From Paramacrobiotus metropolitanus (lineage: Eukaryota > Tardigrada > Eutardigrada > Parachela > Macrobiotidae): DNA of 64,000 nt. Position 1 is the stretch's first letter; each line of letters opens with the position of its first letter. The stretch lies in assembly GCF_019649055.1 (NCBI RefSeq), contig NW_026570510.1, positions 1-64,000 on the forward strand, read 5' to 3'. The notes under the pieces were generated by a model, which was not told the origin of the DNA, did not search any database, and was given only the letters and a program-made list of their open reading frames with translations. This document shows positions 35,745 to 46,966 of this stretch, piece by piece. Made by a program: the position numbers and the translations under genes.

Positions 35745-36140
35745 TGAATCGCGACATGATGCAGCAAAAGTTTATTGGAAATAAAATACTACACATTTTT
35801 AAGAATGACCTTTTCCTGGGAGCGTTCTACACAGGTGTATGACACGTGTTTACTGTTTATACCGCTCTAGTTCCAGCTGCAGCTGATATTGCTGATCGAC
35901 ACATTGAGATTGCTGATGTTTCACACATGGATGCGTTATGGAAGCATCCTCAAATTACGTACGTAGATTCTTTCGAAAATTTTGACCCCTAGCATCTGGT
36001 ATCCGGGTTCGCAAGTATATGGAGGTGTCATATTTTTGACACCCCTTCTCCCCTGGTATGCAGCGTACGTAATTTATGGATCTCCCCTCAGGGTTCGATT
36101 TAGTGCCTCCTAGTGTGGTTAAATCCGGCGAGGTGCATCA
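35745..36140 (+). other. Fourth copy of the Ig-gene upstream block, without gene
   Basis: The blocks CGACATGATGCAGCAAAA, GACACGTGTTTAC, CAGCTGCAGCTGATATTGCTGAT, GGTTCGATTTAGTGC and TAAATCCGGCG occur in the same order as at 14,400-14,660 upstream of Ig-like gene 1. Similarity ends near 36,140, after which the EnSpm region follows. No signal exon or Ig exon was found downstream. Confidence 0.65.
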
Positions 36141-36542
36141 AAGCCATGTTCAACCACACCCTATCAATAACATTTATATGGAAAGACAGTTTCATATGTT
36201 TCGGATGAGTGAACCATACAAAAAGCCATGTGATACACGCTAAGCATGTCCGATCGGAAAAGTAACGTTCGGCTCTGACCAATAATATCTGATGAGTGAC
36301 ATTTTTATCTCCTTCTGCATAAATCTGGTGGTGTGGGAACAGATATTGTTGGACAAACACGAAAATTATTAAGAGATGACAAAAGTTGTCCCAAATTAAC
36401 TGCACAGGTAAAAAAAACACTGTACAGATAGATGTGAATATTATCTCAGTAAAAACAAATAACCTTTGACCAGGGTGCCTGCGGTAATTATCGCAAATTT
36501 CAACAGAATGTCGTAATAGCAGGACAAAAATAACCACGTCGG

Positions 36543-39500
36543 TTAGGACAGCCTAAACTGATTAGAAGGTGGGCTAACAATATACAGTCCATTTTGTGGT
36601 TCCCGCAGTAACACCAACTGCTTGCTGATTAATTTGGTGTCAAACAGAGCGAGCTCCGAATGCTCGTCCAGTGTGACTGGGAAGATATGGTCAATCGGCA
36701 CCTTACTTGTGCCAGCAATTAATCCGTGAGTGTAATTGTGGGAAAAAAGGCGACCGCACACAAATGAATTACAAACAGCCGTGCTCTCATCATTAACGAT
36801 CGCAATCACGTACTCCACTGCGATGACGTCACCACCCATAGTAATGACTATACTTTCGTTTCTCGAAGAGCCCAAATTTTTTGCTCGCGTGCGTACGAAG
36901 ATCCCGTTCTCTACGCGGCAGCGCTGGAATGTAAATACTTGTAACTGCTGAGAAGCCGTCACAGTACGGTGCAGTCGATCATTTAACAGGCGATAAACTG
37001 GATGATCCACATTGACAGGACTAGCTTTGCCAATAAAAGTGCATCGGTTAACCGACGTTGACTGCTCGGAAAACTCAAATTCCCTAAAATATTTAGACTC
37101 GCATTAGATCTTAACTTTTGTGTCAGTTACTTTTCATGTTTATATAAATACAAATATACCAGCTAGTTTTAATGCTTGCATATTACGATATGCACTTTAT
37201 TGAATTTTACAGCTTCTCATGTAAAATGCTTATATGAAATATGCAGTAATAATATGCAGTAATAGTAATAATATATTATGCATATGCAGTAATAACTGTG
37301 TTATGCATATGCAATAATAACTGTGTTAATCATATTTTTACCTTGGTACGCCGAGCACCGTGCAGATGACCTCGCGAACATCATTATCTGTTCGGCAACT
37401 ACTTCGCGCTTCGTTAAGCTTAATGGCACACGCAGTAAGCGTGTTGGAATTATTCATGATGTGTTTGGCAGTATTTTGCATTGCCAGCACTTTCCTTGAT
37501 ATTTTTCCGATATGGTGTTCCGGTCCATAGCAAGACAGGATGTGCAACGGTCCAAATAATTCGACAGCATACGCAATATGCTGCGTTAAATGAACAGAAT
37601 ATTTCATTTCGGAAATCCCAAAACATGTTTGAAACGATTCCAGAAACTGATTACAGTGGTCACGAAGTTCAGCAACATCCGTGGGTGAAATTGCCTCTTT
37701 TGTACACAACCAAATTATTCGCGACGCATGACAGAACACTTCGTATACGCTGCTTGGTAGAACATCTTTCAGTACGAAGGGCGCCGCATGTTGCATAAAG
37801 AACCGCAGTTCATGCGCTTTCATCCTTTTGTACTCGCCAATATCCCTGGGCGGACGGTTGTGATGCGCGGGAATAATGATTCTCATCCAGCGTCTGTTAA
37901 TCTCATTTTTTTGTGCTTTGGTTAACGCTAGGACTGAGTCTAGCTCACATAATAAGCTCAACAGATACTTAGTCACGCCTTCGTCAAACTGATGCATTAC
38001 ATCCAGAACAAATCCTTCCACTAAATCGAATTCTTGAATCTGCGATAATACAGTGGGACGCTTCATTCCAGATGTAAGGTGCTCTTTAAGAGCAATTTTA
38101 CGTTGTCTGGCGTTCATAGTTTCCCAAATTATTGCCGCTTCTTTCAACTTTTCATGCGTTTTAAGTTCCGCGTTTCGATCATGGGGAAAGCAGATCCTGT
38201 GATTTATGCATAAACCGACTTGCAGGCAGTACATACAGGATTGTTTCGCGCTGTGAGAAAGCTGCCCAGATACTGCCGACCTCTCAGGTGTGTCGGCTAT
38301 ATATGAATGCAGCACAACTTGCGACTGATGGTCGTTCTCGCCATCACTCCACTGGATCTAAACAAGAAGGTTGTTTTATCAAAAATAATCCAAAGCGGTA
38401 CTTTCTTAATGACCCCAGTTAAAAACTTTTAAAGTTAAAAAATGAAAGAAAACAAAAAAATAAGAAACCAATCACAATTTAAACCAAAGAAATCTAAGAA
38501 ATCTAAGAAGTCTAAGAAATCTAAGAAATCTAAGAAATCTAAGAAACCTAAGGAGCTAAAAGATCTAAGAAATCTAAGAAGTGAAATAAGCCCAGTGAAT
38601 CTAAAATTCAAATAAAATTAATAAAACTATATTGAAGAATATATTAGAACACAGCAAAAATTAGCGATGTCCAAAGTAATTGCGTGTGACCGAAATGTAA
38701 CGCAACGGAAACGATAAGACCGGCCAGGGCTGTTATTGTATTAACTTCATAAAATTTTTATTAACTAAAAGGTCCAATTATTGTATTCACTCACGGGTAA
38801 AAAATTTTCGTCGTTTCTTTGACAGATTTTGATCTGGTTCACAAGTTCAATTAAAAATGATTCCCTATCTTTCGGAAGTTCGCTTCCTGCCCAGATTGTG
38901 TGCAAAAACCATACAGGAAGCCGTAGTCCAAGTGGCACATTTAGGCATTGGGTAAACATCAGATACAGTTTCTTGTTGGTGCTTTTGCTCAGTACAGCAC
39001 CATCACTATGCATCACAATCACCAGGTCATCTGAGCCGGCATTTATCTTTTGGAAACGCAGGCCATCTCGAACATCACGCATGGGAGTTTCCGATCTTAC
39101 GACATCTCCGCAGTATTTTCCAAATTGCTGCATTGTAGTACTAAGTATGTTTTGTAGAGGATTGGTGACAAAATAATTCCCGTCTTTGTTAACTTCTTTT
39201 TTCGTGAAATTTGCACCGCAGCACTCGCATACAAATTTGCCGTTTGCTTCCGATAATGCAGAGAAGCAACGAACTTGCTTCCCTTTTCTTTCTCCTTGCA
39301 CGCGCGTGGTCTGAACTTCATTAGGACACATGAATTTTACGACAGCTTTCAAATTTTCTTGGGTCAAATCCAACATTGTTTTTAATTTGGATACCGTATC
39401 CGGAAACTCACTGTCCTCTGTGGGAAAGCGGTTCTTATTTGCGATTATAGCAATCACTTTAAGTAATTTATTGAGCGTGATATCGGAAATTCCTGACTGC

Positions 39501-39600
39501 TTTGCGATGTACAAAATGGTAGCCGCAACATCGGTGACTTTCCAACCTCCATCGTTATCAGTGTGGAGACGTGGGTAGACAGCTTTTGGAGTTGGGACAA
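36543..39600 (-). CDS. EnSpm/CACTA-type transposase (tnp2-like), three exons seen
   Basis: Exons on the minus strand are 39,600-38,795, 38,357-37,342 and 37,083-36,543. Splice sites are CCC|GTGAGT to TTTAG|ATC and AAG|GTAAAA to TTTTAG|GGA, phases agree, and no internal stop occurs. Exon 1 has a CxxC pair (FVCECCG), NPLQNILSTTMQQFG, then DLVIVMHSDGAVLSKSTNKK, the first half of the transposase 21/tnp2 fold. Exon 2 continues with HSAKQSCMYCLQVG, FDLVEGFVLDVMHQFDEGV, and the late GPLHILSCYGPEHHIGKI, typical of animal EnSpm. Exon 3 is a C-terminal extension (VDHPVYRLLND, LVLLREPQNGLY). The first exon starts after TTTCTAG in mid-codon, so the N-terminus lies further right and was not found. About 790 codons are preserved without breaks. 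CACTA termini were not located. Confidence 0.8.
38460..38590 (-). repeat. AAATCTAAGA array in EnSpm intron
   Basis: Tandem AAATCTAAGAAATCTAAGAAG, the reverse of the TTCTTAGATTTCTTAG array seen at 13.4 and 2.2 kb, fills the first intron of the transposase gene. Confidence 0.85.
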
Positions 39601-40011
39601 CTAGAAATTTGTTTATTAATTATACTCTCTACATGTTTAAATTTCCACATACTGTTCAACTCAGTTAAAATCTGCGGCTTTTATTCCAGCAGTGCATTGT
39701 GCCGCATGAGTACAGAATGCTGCGTATGGGACCACGCAACTATTCCTAGGACATTGTCTTACGCTGTATATATTAATATTATACGACTTATGTACTTAAT
39801 TAATTGTTGTCCGAATTATAGTACTTAGTTAATTATTAAGTACTGACTAAAGGTATGCGCCTTTTGGTGACACCACAATGCTAAACTGTTTCCAAATTGA
39901 TTTGTTAGAAATGCTGGGAGTGCGGCACAGACCTGCCGGGCCGGCATGACCATCAAGATCTCATCTTTTTGAGCTTCGGTTATTTATCGATCTTTGAAAA
40001 TTGTCATAGTA

Positions 40012-40967
40012 CCGGGTGGCCGAAGAAAATGGCCGTCTCCGTTTTAAGCTTATTTCTCGCGAACGAGTCGTCGCACCGTATCGTGTTGACATTCATTCGA
40101 CAGAGAATTTTACTGACTACCAAAACCAACTAAGCTTGTAAAAAAACATTCAGATATGCTCGTTAGCGATGGGACGAAACGAACCTGTGTAAAAATTTAT
40201 CGTGTCCCAGCTCGCAACATTCAGAATCTTGCGCCATTTCTTTTCCGTACAAGTTCTTTGAACTGTTTCAACTGTTTTATCTAGAGCATACCTTCATTTT
40301 TCAAATCTGAAGAAAATCGTCGACTTGGTGCTTGCGCCGGATGCGCTGTACATTTAGCGCATTTCGTTACTTTTCAAAAAAAATTCATTTCTACAACCTG
40401 ATTTTTTAGGAATTTTTGCTACAATTTTTTTGCTGCCTGACAGTGCAACAGGAAATGTCGGCTTAAATGAAATATGTAGTTAAGGCCTTGCCCCAGCAGA
40501 ATCTAGTTGGTGCAGATGAGTACTGCCTGCATTAGAAAGGAACTGATTTTCAGACTCTCTACTTGCCCGTTTCACGAGAATTTCATTCGTGTGGAAAAAA
40601 TGCACTCGTCTCCTGGCCGAACGCAATCACCGTAAAGCCACAACTCTTAACGGCAATAAAACAGCGAACAACTGCTCTACCAAAAACTGTAATGCAAAAC
40701 CTTGCCATCTACTTAGCTAATTAACAGCAATTTTTAATTTAGAAATGGGGAAATTTGAAATTTTGTTTCCGGGACATCCCCAAACTCCACCTAATTTTTC
40801 AAAATAATTTGCTGTCAAATTAGATCATTATATAAGGGCAGTTTAACTTAACTTTTGTATGTAGTAAAGATTGCTCTTTCGAATAAAATTAGCATGCAGC
40901 CAATCAGACATTAGACTGGCCCAGTACATCTTGATGAATCAGACGGCCATTTTGTTCAGCCACCCGG
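40012..40967. mobile_element. Tc1/mariner-type non-autonomous element (TIR CCGGGTGGC)
   Basis: Begins CCGGGTGGCCGAAGAAAATG and ends CATTTTGTTCAGCCACCCGG, with GGCCGTCT and its complement continuing the repeat and TA on both sides (40,010-40,011 and 40,968-40,969). Length is about 956 bp. I find no transposase frame. The DNA from 39,601 to 40,009 holds no supported gene. Confidence 0.82.
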
Positions 40968-41435
40968 TATATTTGGAGTAACAGCCCGATCTAGACATGG
41001 GCTAGACTAATTCAGAGGCGAGAATTGTCGGTGAACTTTGGAGAATGCAAACTGTACATTTTGTGTGCATTATTGCAGAGACGATTACAAGCTGGACGAC
41101 AGAGTGAGGTGTACGGAAATTTGCATATATATGAAGTTGCATATATATAAAAGTCGCTTTTTGGCGGCAGGAACTATTTTGGCGCCTAGCGCTTTCGATA
41201 CTTAAACATTCTATAATATGAACTGCATATCTTATGAAATATAAATAAAAACTACTGAAAAATAAAGTATACGATGTTCAACTAATCTGTTAATCGCTTG
41301 CAGAATTAACGTTAAGCATGTTGTAGTGAGAAACGTTGGATATCGAATTAAACCAGTAGAAAATATGTACTAGTACTGATACCGCTGCCCAATAATACTA
41401 ATTTAATTATCTGTAATGTACCGCACCCGTTGCAC

Positions 41436-41785
41436 TGTACAAGCTTGTCCGGTAATTTCTGATGAATCAATACAGCGATTTACTCAAATTTGCTTGTTAC
41501 GCCAAACTTCCCACTTCCCGGCGCGCCACGCCACATTGCTTAAACACGTAACTTGCATTGGACTGGCTGGTGGCTTGGTGCACGTTATACAGTTTATTAG
41601 GATAATAGGAACTGCCTGGCGCCCTGGCGGAAGGTGGCTAGAAAATGGTCGGTGCAGTAAGCGACAATCTGCCTGCGGAGCGCGTGTAGGAAATTTGATA
41701 AACGTGGTGAAGTGGCCATCGTTATAAGGGCAAACTTTGCGCTAGCTGTACCTTTACGTAGGAAATTACCGGACAAGCTTGTACC
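41436..41785. mobile_element. MITE with TIR TGTACAAGCTTGTCCGG, copy 2
   Basis: Same element as 24,354-24,703, with the interior more than 80 percent alike by eye. The ends are GTACAAGCTTGTCCGG and CCGGACAAGCTTGTAC. TGCAC occurs on both outer sides (41,431-41,435 and 41,786-41,790) and may be the target duplication. Confidence 0.85.
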
Positions 41786-41789
41786 TGCA

Positions 41790-43001
41790 CACAAACCTGA
41801 CGGAAAGGTAGCGTGGGGCGCCGCGCAAAAGCTACCAGCAGCGTTTATTTTCGGTGCACTATTACTAGTGCAATATTTTTAGGTTTTTAGCTAAAGGAAT
41901 TTTCGATTCACAGATTATAAAATTTCTTTCATCAGCACGTAAACGTAACACAAGTGCTTTATTTACGGCCGTACTTCCAGTTTTAAAAGAATTTACACTG
42001 TGTGCGAAAGCAATCTGCGCTACGCAGACTGCAACCAAAACTGCAAATTTCGAAATTGAAGCTGCAACCAAATTTCCTTTTTTAAACCGGGTTGAAATTG
42101 GACGCCTATCGAATGATATCAGATACAGCTAAACACGCGATTATTTTTTCCGTGGTAATATGGGTAACAACTTAATATTTTGGCGGAAATTTGAGAAGCT
42201 TGCCAAAGATATGGTAATGATGGCCTTTGACTGCCGGCACCAGATTAATTAGATTACAAGGCATATTTTGGCTGCGGTCTACCGCGCTAGTTATCTCAAC
42301 CGCGGCACATCTTCTATTGGAGTGGGCGTGAACCATATTGGGTGTGTTAGCACTGTTTAACAATTATAAATAGGTATACCTATATACTCGTATATAGGGC
42401 GCAAAATCCGAACGTGTTCCACGGCTTCCGGCTACTACGGATGTCAGCTAGCTGGTTTTTTACGTTGTGTTGAAACTGCTTTATGTAAGACGCCGTTACA
42501 ATACAAATTATTAGTCCTTCTGCCATGTAATTGCAGTTTACCTGATGTTCCTGTAATGCTAAAACAGTGCTGTACATAAAACGCTGAATATTAACAACGT
42601 TAATCATCAGATGGCAGACATCTGCGGGAGCCGGAAACGGTTTAACACGTTTAATTTTCCGCCGTATTTGAAAATTAATATGAATTTCTTAATTGCTGAA
42701 TCCAACAGAAGTATAAAATTGCTGATATCAACAGAGTACTCTAATCTTGCGCGATAAGTCACACAGGTGCCGACGTTTCAGCCAACTATAGATATTGTAG
42801 TATTTGTTCCAGTGTATTTGTAAATAAAATATTTTTCTATTATGATGATGAGGTGTAATTTTAATTATAAAATCGTAGGATACTTCCTACCAGTTTTGGT
42901 GCTCAGCGCATTTTGTTTGATATTTTGTGCACTACTGACACAGTGAATACGACAGCGCGATCCTAGTTGGCAGCGCACGTACTGTACTTATAATTTTTTA
43001 G
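41790..43001. other. Intergenic or upstream intron of the BEN-like gene
   Basis: AT-rich, with no supported exon, although the BEN-like gene's first annotated exon starts after an acceptor (TAATTTTTTAG), so at least one earlier exon should lie in this direction. Confidence 0.4.
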
Positions 43002-46000
43002 CTCCGAGACAGCAATACTGTCAACCATCGAACAGCGCCTGCATCCGTACCGACTGAAGAACTTCGAGATAACAGACTGAAGTCACCAACACCGGCTATT
43101 TTGAACGCGGCATGCAATACTTTGCCACAGGAGCAAGAAGACCCCGAGTCAGTCGACACCGGAAACAGCGGAGTGGCTAATCAGCATGGCAGCCGGTCTG
43201 GAAGCGGTGATATGTTTGCCGAGATAAATAACAATCAGCAAGAAGCACAGGCTGACCCGAATGCCGGACCCAACAATGAACTGGACGGACGCGCGCAGAT
43301 TGACCAACTGCTCGGACTTAAGGAGAAACTTCGGAAAAAGGCTGAGCGCATTCAACAACAGCGAAAGGGTAAACTGATAAGCCACTGAGCATTCCACAAA
43401 AAATTTAAATAGTGCATACTATCTTTGAGATACTTTAATTTTAGGTCTGATTATAAACTATTTTATTTTTTTTGTTTTTAAAGTTGCAACCTTTCTGCAC
43501 CTATCCGTAGCAGTTGGTAATGAACAGTTAAGATTTCTCCTGAGCGCAGTAGTAACTGCCAATTTGATTTATTATTACACTTCGCAAGAGGGAAGAACTT
43601 CTAACAGGAAGACGTTTTTTGTTTATACAAACATGAGAAGAAAAGCGTTACGATTTGTAAAGAGGTGAGATAATCATAAAAACGTGTGGTACAGAGTAAT
43701 GATTGAAGGGTCGGCCAACTTCGCCTTTGCCGTTTCAGTTTACCGTTTTCAACTTTACCTTTACCTTTGCTTTTGCCGTCGGAAAAGCCGTTAGCATTCC
43801 ACTTTCCCGTTTCAGAACGCCGTCTGTCCGATGAAAAACGAATTACCGTTAGCACATTGCCATTTCTAAACTTTTTTTGCGCGTTTCCGGTTTCACGGGT
43901 TTTCACGTTATTTTGCATACGTTATGTGCACAGCCCGCGAAAGTTTTAATTAAAACTTTCGCGGGCTGTGCACATAACGTATGCAAAATAACGTGAAAAC
44001 CCGTGAAACCGGAAACGCGCAAAAAAGGTTTAGAAATGGCGATGTGCTAACGGTAATTCGTTTTTCATACGGCAAAGGCTTTTACAGACGGCGTTCTGAA
44101 ACGGCAAACTGGAATGCCAACGGCTTTTCCGACGGCAAAGGGAAAGGTAAAGGTAAAGTTGAAAACGGCAAACTGAAACGGCAAAGGCAAATGGACGGCA
44201 AAGGCAAAGTTGGCCGACCCTGATTGAAAAGGCTCCGGCAGGTGTTACGCACAGTGGGAATTACTGGACAGTAGGTATTGAGTCAAACGAACATGATTTT
44301 GGCTAACAACATAAAGACTTTGAGTGCCACTTATTAGCATACAGAGAAAAAAGAAATTTTCGATGTCAACAGGTTTACGTTACGTTATTTTTTAAAGTAT
44401 TTGCCACAAAACTGGACAAGGTCGCCTCACGCATTCGCGCTCGGCACGCTCGTATTGGAAAATTCTTTACAGTTGGAATTGTCAAGACTCGCAGCATGAT
44501 TAAAGAGAATTACTACACATTCTAAAAACTGTTTTTTTAAGGATAATTAAAGCTTATAATAAAGACCTGTACGTACGTTTGTGCTCTACATTTTAAGAAC
44601 ATTTTACGAAAATATCATTTTCCCAAATGGCCTGGAGAGAAACAATTTTTCGAGCTCTCATTATGTTTCCTATACTTAGGATCAAGTAAAATTACCTTCT
44701 GACCACTCGTTGTAATAAACAAACAAAAACCCGGCGGCAAACCTACAGAAAATATTGCGAGATTTTTGGCTAAAATTAACCATGCGTTAACGAATCCACA
44801 AAAACGGCGCGTAATTAAACTTTCTGCGGTAAGCTTATATGAATAAACTATACAAAGAAAATATATAATTAACCAGTTATACAAGTACACAATTCTGTGA
44901 TTTTGTATTTTATTTCTTAGAAGTCCAAGAGAAGCTGGCACTGCTTGCTCCCGCTGGGTCAAAGATGAAGCCGAAAATGGGTAAGTCACAAAAGTTAAGT
45001 ACACAATAAATCCGTACGGTTTAAGAAAGTTATACATTATAAAAAATGTTAGTATCTGCACGGAAAGCTATATTTTTTGCGCACTTAGGAGCACTGGGGC
45101 GGGACATGGTGGGAATGGTGGTGCCACAGTTAACAGCAACTAATTTGATTTATACACGATCCGTTTGTACGCGCAACATCCGGTTCGAGAGTTCTAGTTG
45201 TAAAAAAATAATATTTTAAAAAAGTATAGCAAGTGACTTAGGGAGCACTAAGAGCCTCAGTTTGGACCATTATCGAATAAATTTGCCATGTTACGCACAT
45301 ATGCATGAACACAAATTTTATACCGAACTACCTTTCTGGATTGTTTATAAAATTTTGAATTAACTCTAGAATCTTTAAACTCATTTAGAAATTGGAAAAA
45401 GGTTTAAAACTGCAAATAAAATTATAACTATACATGCAGATACCGTACACGAACTGGTAACATGCCCCGGCTTACTTCCTTTATCTAATCTTAAACTTTT
45501 TTACGCAGCGGTCAACCATGTCCCGTTCACGTTCCTCATGACGGAAGCGGAGGCTAAGATGTATGGCTACGTAAAGCTGGACGAAGATGGGGATATTTAC
45601 GTCAACGCTACAAAGCTGGTTGAACTGAGAGCGAATCCCAAGATTACTCGGGCGTCGAAGTATGCCAAAGGTTTGATGAAAATCATCATGGATTACGAGA
45701 ATATGGCCATTGCGCACAATTTCAAACAGAAAGGTGTTGGATTGGCGAAGGTTTTGGGGAGGAAGAACTGGGGCGCATTTTGGAGTAAGCATACATAATT
45801 AACTACTTAAGCAATAATTTATTTAAACATTAGTAATTGAGTTTTAATTAACTTGATAAACGTATGATGTACAATCTGTAACGCTCGGCAGATCACGTCA
45901 AAATGTACCAACGCCGCATGATGAAGAAGCAGCCGAACTCCAGATGGACAGACGTTCTGGACGTGGAAAAGCTCCAAGTAAAAATGCGAAAAAGCTACGA

Positions 46001-46034
46001 TGACCGCCTGCGTACGTTTGCGGGGACAGCATAA
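43002..46034 (+). CDS. BEN-like domain protein, 5' partial, four exons
   Basis: Exons 43,002-43,368, 44,921-44,980, 45,509-45,784 and 45,892-46,034 join in one frame of about 280 codons ending TAA. Splice sites are AAGG|GTAAAC, TTTCTTAG, ATGG|GTAAGT, TTTACGCAG, TGGA|GTAAGC and TCGGCAG. The N-terminal half is acidic and polar, then a coiled-coil segment (LLGLKEKLRKKAERIQQQRK) crosses the first junction. The C-terminal half (YGYVKLDEDGDIYVNATKL, RASKYAKGLMKIIMDYENM, then WTDVLDVEKLQVKM) resembles a BEN domain: a helix with Ala/Leu spacing, a loop, and a late LD..KL segment. BEN domains bind DNA or chromatin proteins. The family call is inference. VNATKL alone would also suggest KilA-N, but the rest does not fit. 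The upstream start exon is missing. Confidence 0.65.
43708..44220. mobile_element. Palindromic element with 8-bp target duplication in a BEN-like gene intron
   Basis: TGATTGAA at 43,700-43,707 and at 44,221-44,228 flanks an element that starts GGGTCGGCCAACTT and ends AAGTTGGCCGACCC. Its two arms meet in a perfect palindrome centred at 43,949/43,950 (AAGTTTTAATTAAAACTT) with no loop. The arms differ only by small indels. An 8-bp duplication points to hAT or P-like mobilisation. Apparent frames in both arms mirror each other and are not genes. Confidence 0.9.
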
Positions 46035-46779
46035 TTACATGTCAAGCGAAATATGATGATTTTCCAGTTTTTACTGAGTTTGTGCTTCAAGTTGTTATCC
46101 TTGTTTTTGTTCGTGTATTCGGACTTATTTCCTTCTGCATTTATTTTATTTACAGTTGTCACCGAATACTTGTAACTGTTATAATTTTTTTATATTTCTT
46201 TAAATCAACAATTCTTACGCTAACTAGCGTATTTGGTTTCGTGTTGAGTTTTTCATTTTGCAGTTACACCTGAATCTTTATGGAAACATTTTTGTTCTTA
46301 CCATTGAATAAATGCGATAAAAAATTCGTTTTGTTATCACATTAAACGTTACCTTATACTCTACATACTGCGTCGTAACAAACCTCATACCTCGACAGTC
46401 ACAATTAATATTTGTAATGTATGGCAATACTTGTAGTATACCTGCCACAAGAGTACTACTGTACGAGTAAATACTAAGTCAAGGATACCCGAACAAATTA
46501 GCCGGAAAGAAAATTAAATAATATAATATAATACACTGATATTCAGCTGATAAAAACACATAAATCAGCACACGAAAATGAGGCACTTTATACCGGTATA
46601 TCTATGTTCGGTTACGACAAAAATATTATAGGACAAATTTTGAGTTCTTTCGGACAGAAAAACACTGATTTAAGGGTGATTGTGGTCCATACGTTTCCCA
46701 TATGAGTAAACGTCTAAATAAATGTTCCGATATTACTATGATTCAGATATTTATTATTGATGGGGGTACAGTGTCAGAC
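46035..46779. other. Intergenic, no recognisable feature
   Basis: AT-rich sequence between the BEN-like gene and the upstream block of Ig-like gene 3. A TGAATAAATGCGATAAAA stretch near 46,305 holds an AATAAA-type poly(A) signal about 270 bases after the BEN-like stop. Confidence 0.4.
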
Positions 46780-46966
46780 TCCAGCTGGGTGACACACAGC
46801 AAATACAAGGATTATTGTTAGACATTTAATTTCTCCATTCTATTAATCGAACACTTCGCGAAAACTAACGCTGTTCACTGCAAATATTTTAAATATTACG
46901 ATTAAAAAATTTCAAAACGACAATTCTTACTACCGCCGAAATACCAGATGCAGTCTTCGGAATAGC
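46780..46966 (+). promoter_or_regulatory. Upstream block of Ig-like gene 3
   Basis: ACTCCAGCTGGGT, GCAAATACAAGGATTATT, TAATCGAACACTTCGCG and GGAATAGC before the ATG match the corresponding blocks of gene 1 (14,690-14,870) and partly gene 2. Confidence 0.5.

Noticed and set aside
36100-36537. 145-codon minus-strand frame next to the EnSpm gene
   Set aside because: No domain, and part of it lies in the upstream block shared with 14.4-14.7 kb, where the frame is not kept.
43981-44223. 80-codon frames in both arms of the palindrome
   Set aside because: The two frames are mirror translations of the same inverted repeat, with no independent support.
44615-45061. 148-codon minus-strand frame with hydrophobic stretches
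   Set aside because: It lies opposite an exon of the BEN-like gene and its introns, has no similarity, and its composition is that of AT-rich DNA read in frame.
45538-45798. VNATKL as evidence for a KilA-N domain
   Set aside because: Only six residues fit; the neighbouring helices and the following exon fit a BEN domain better.
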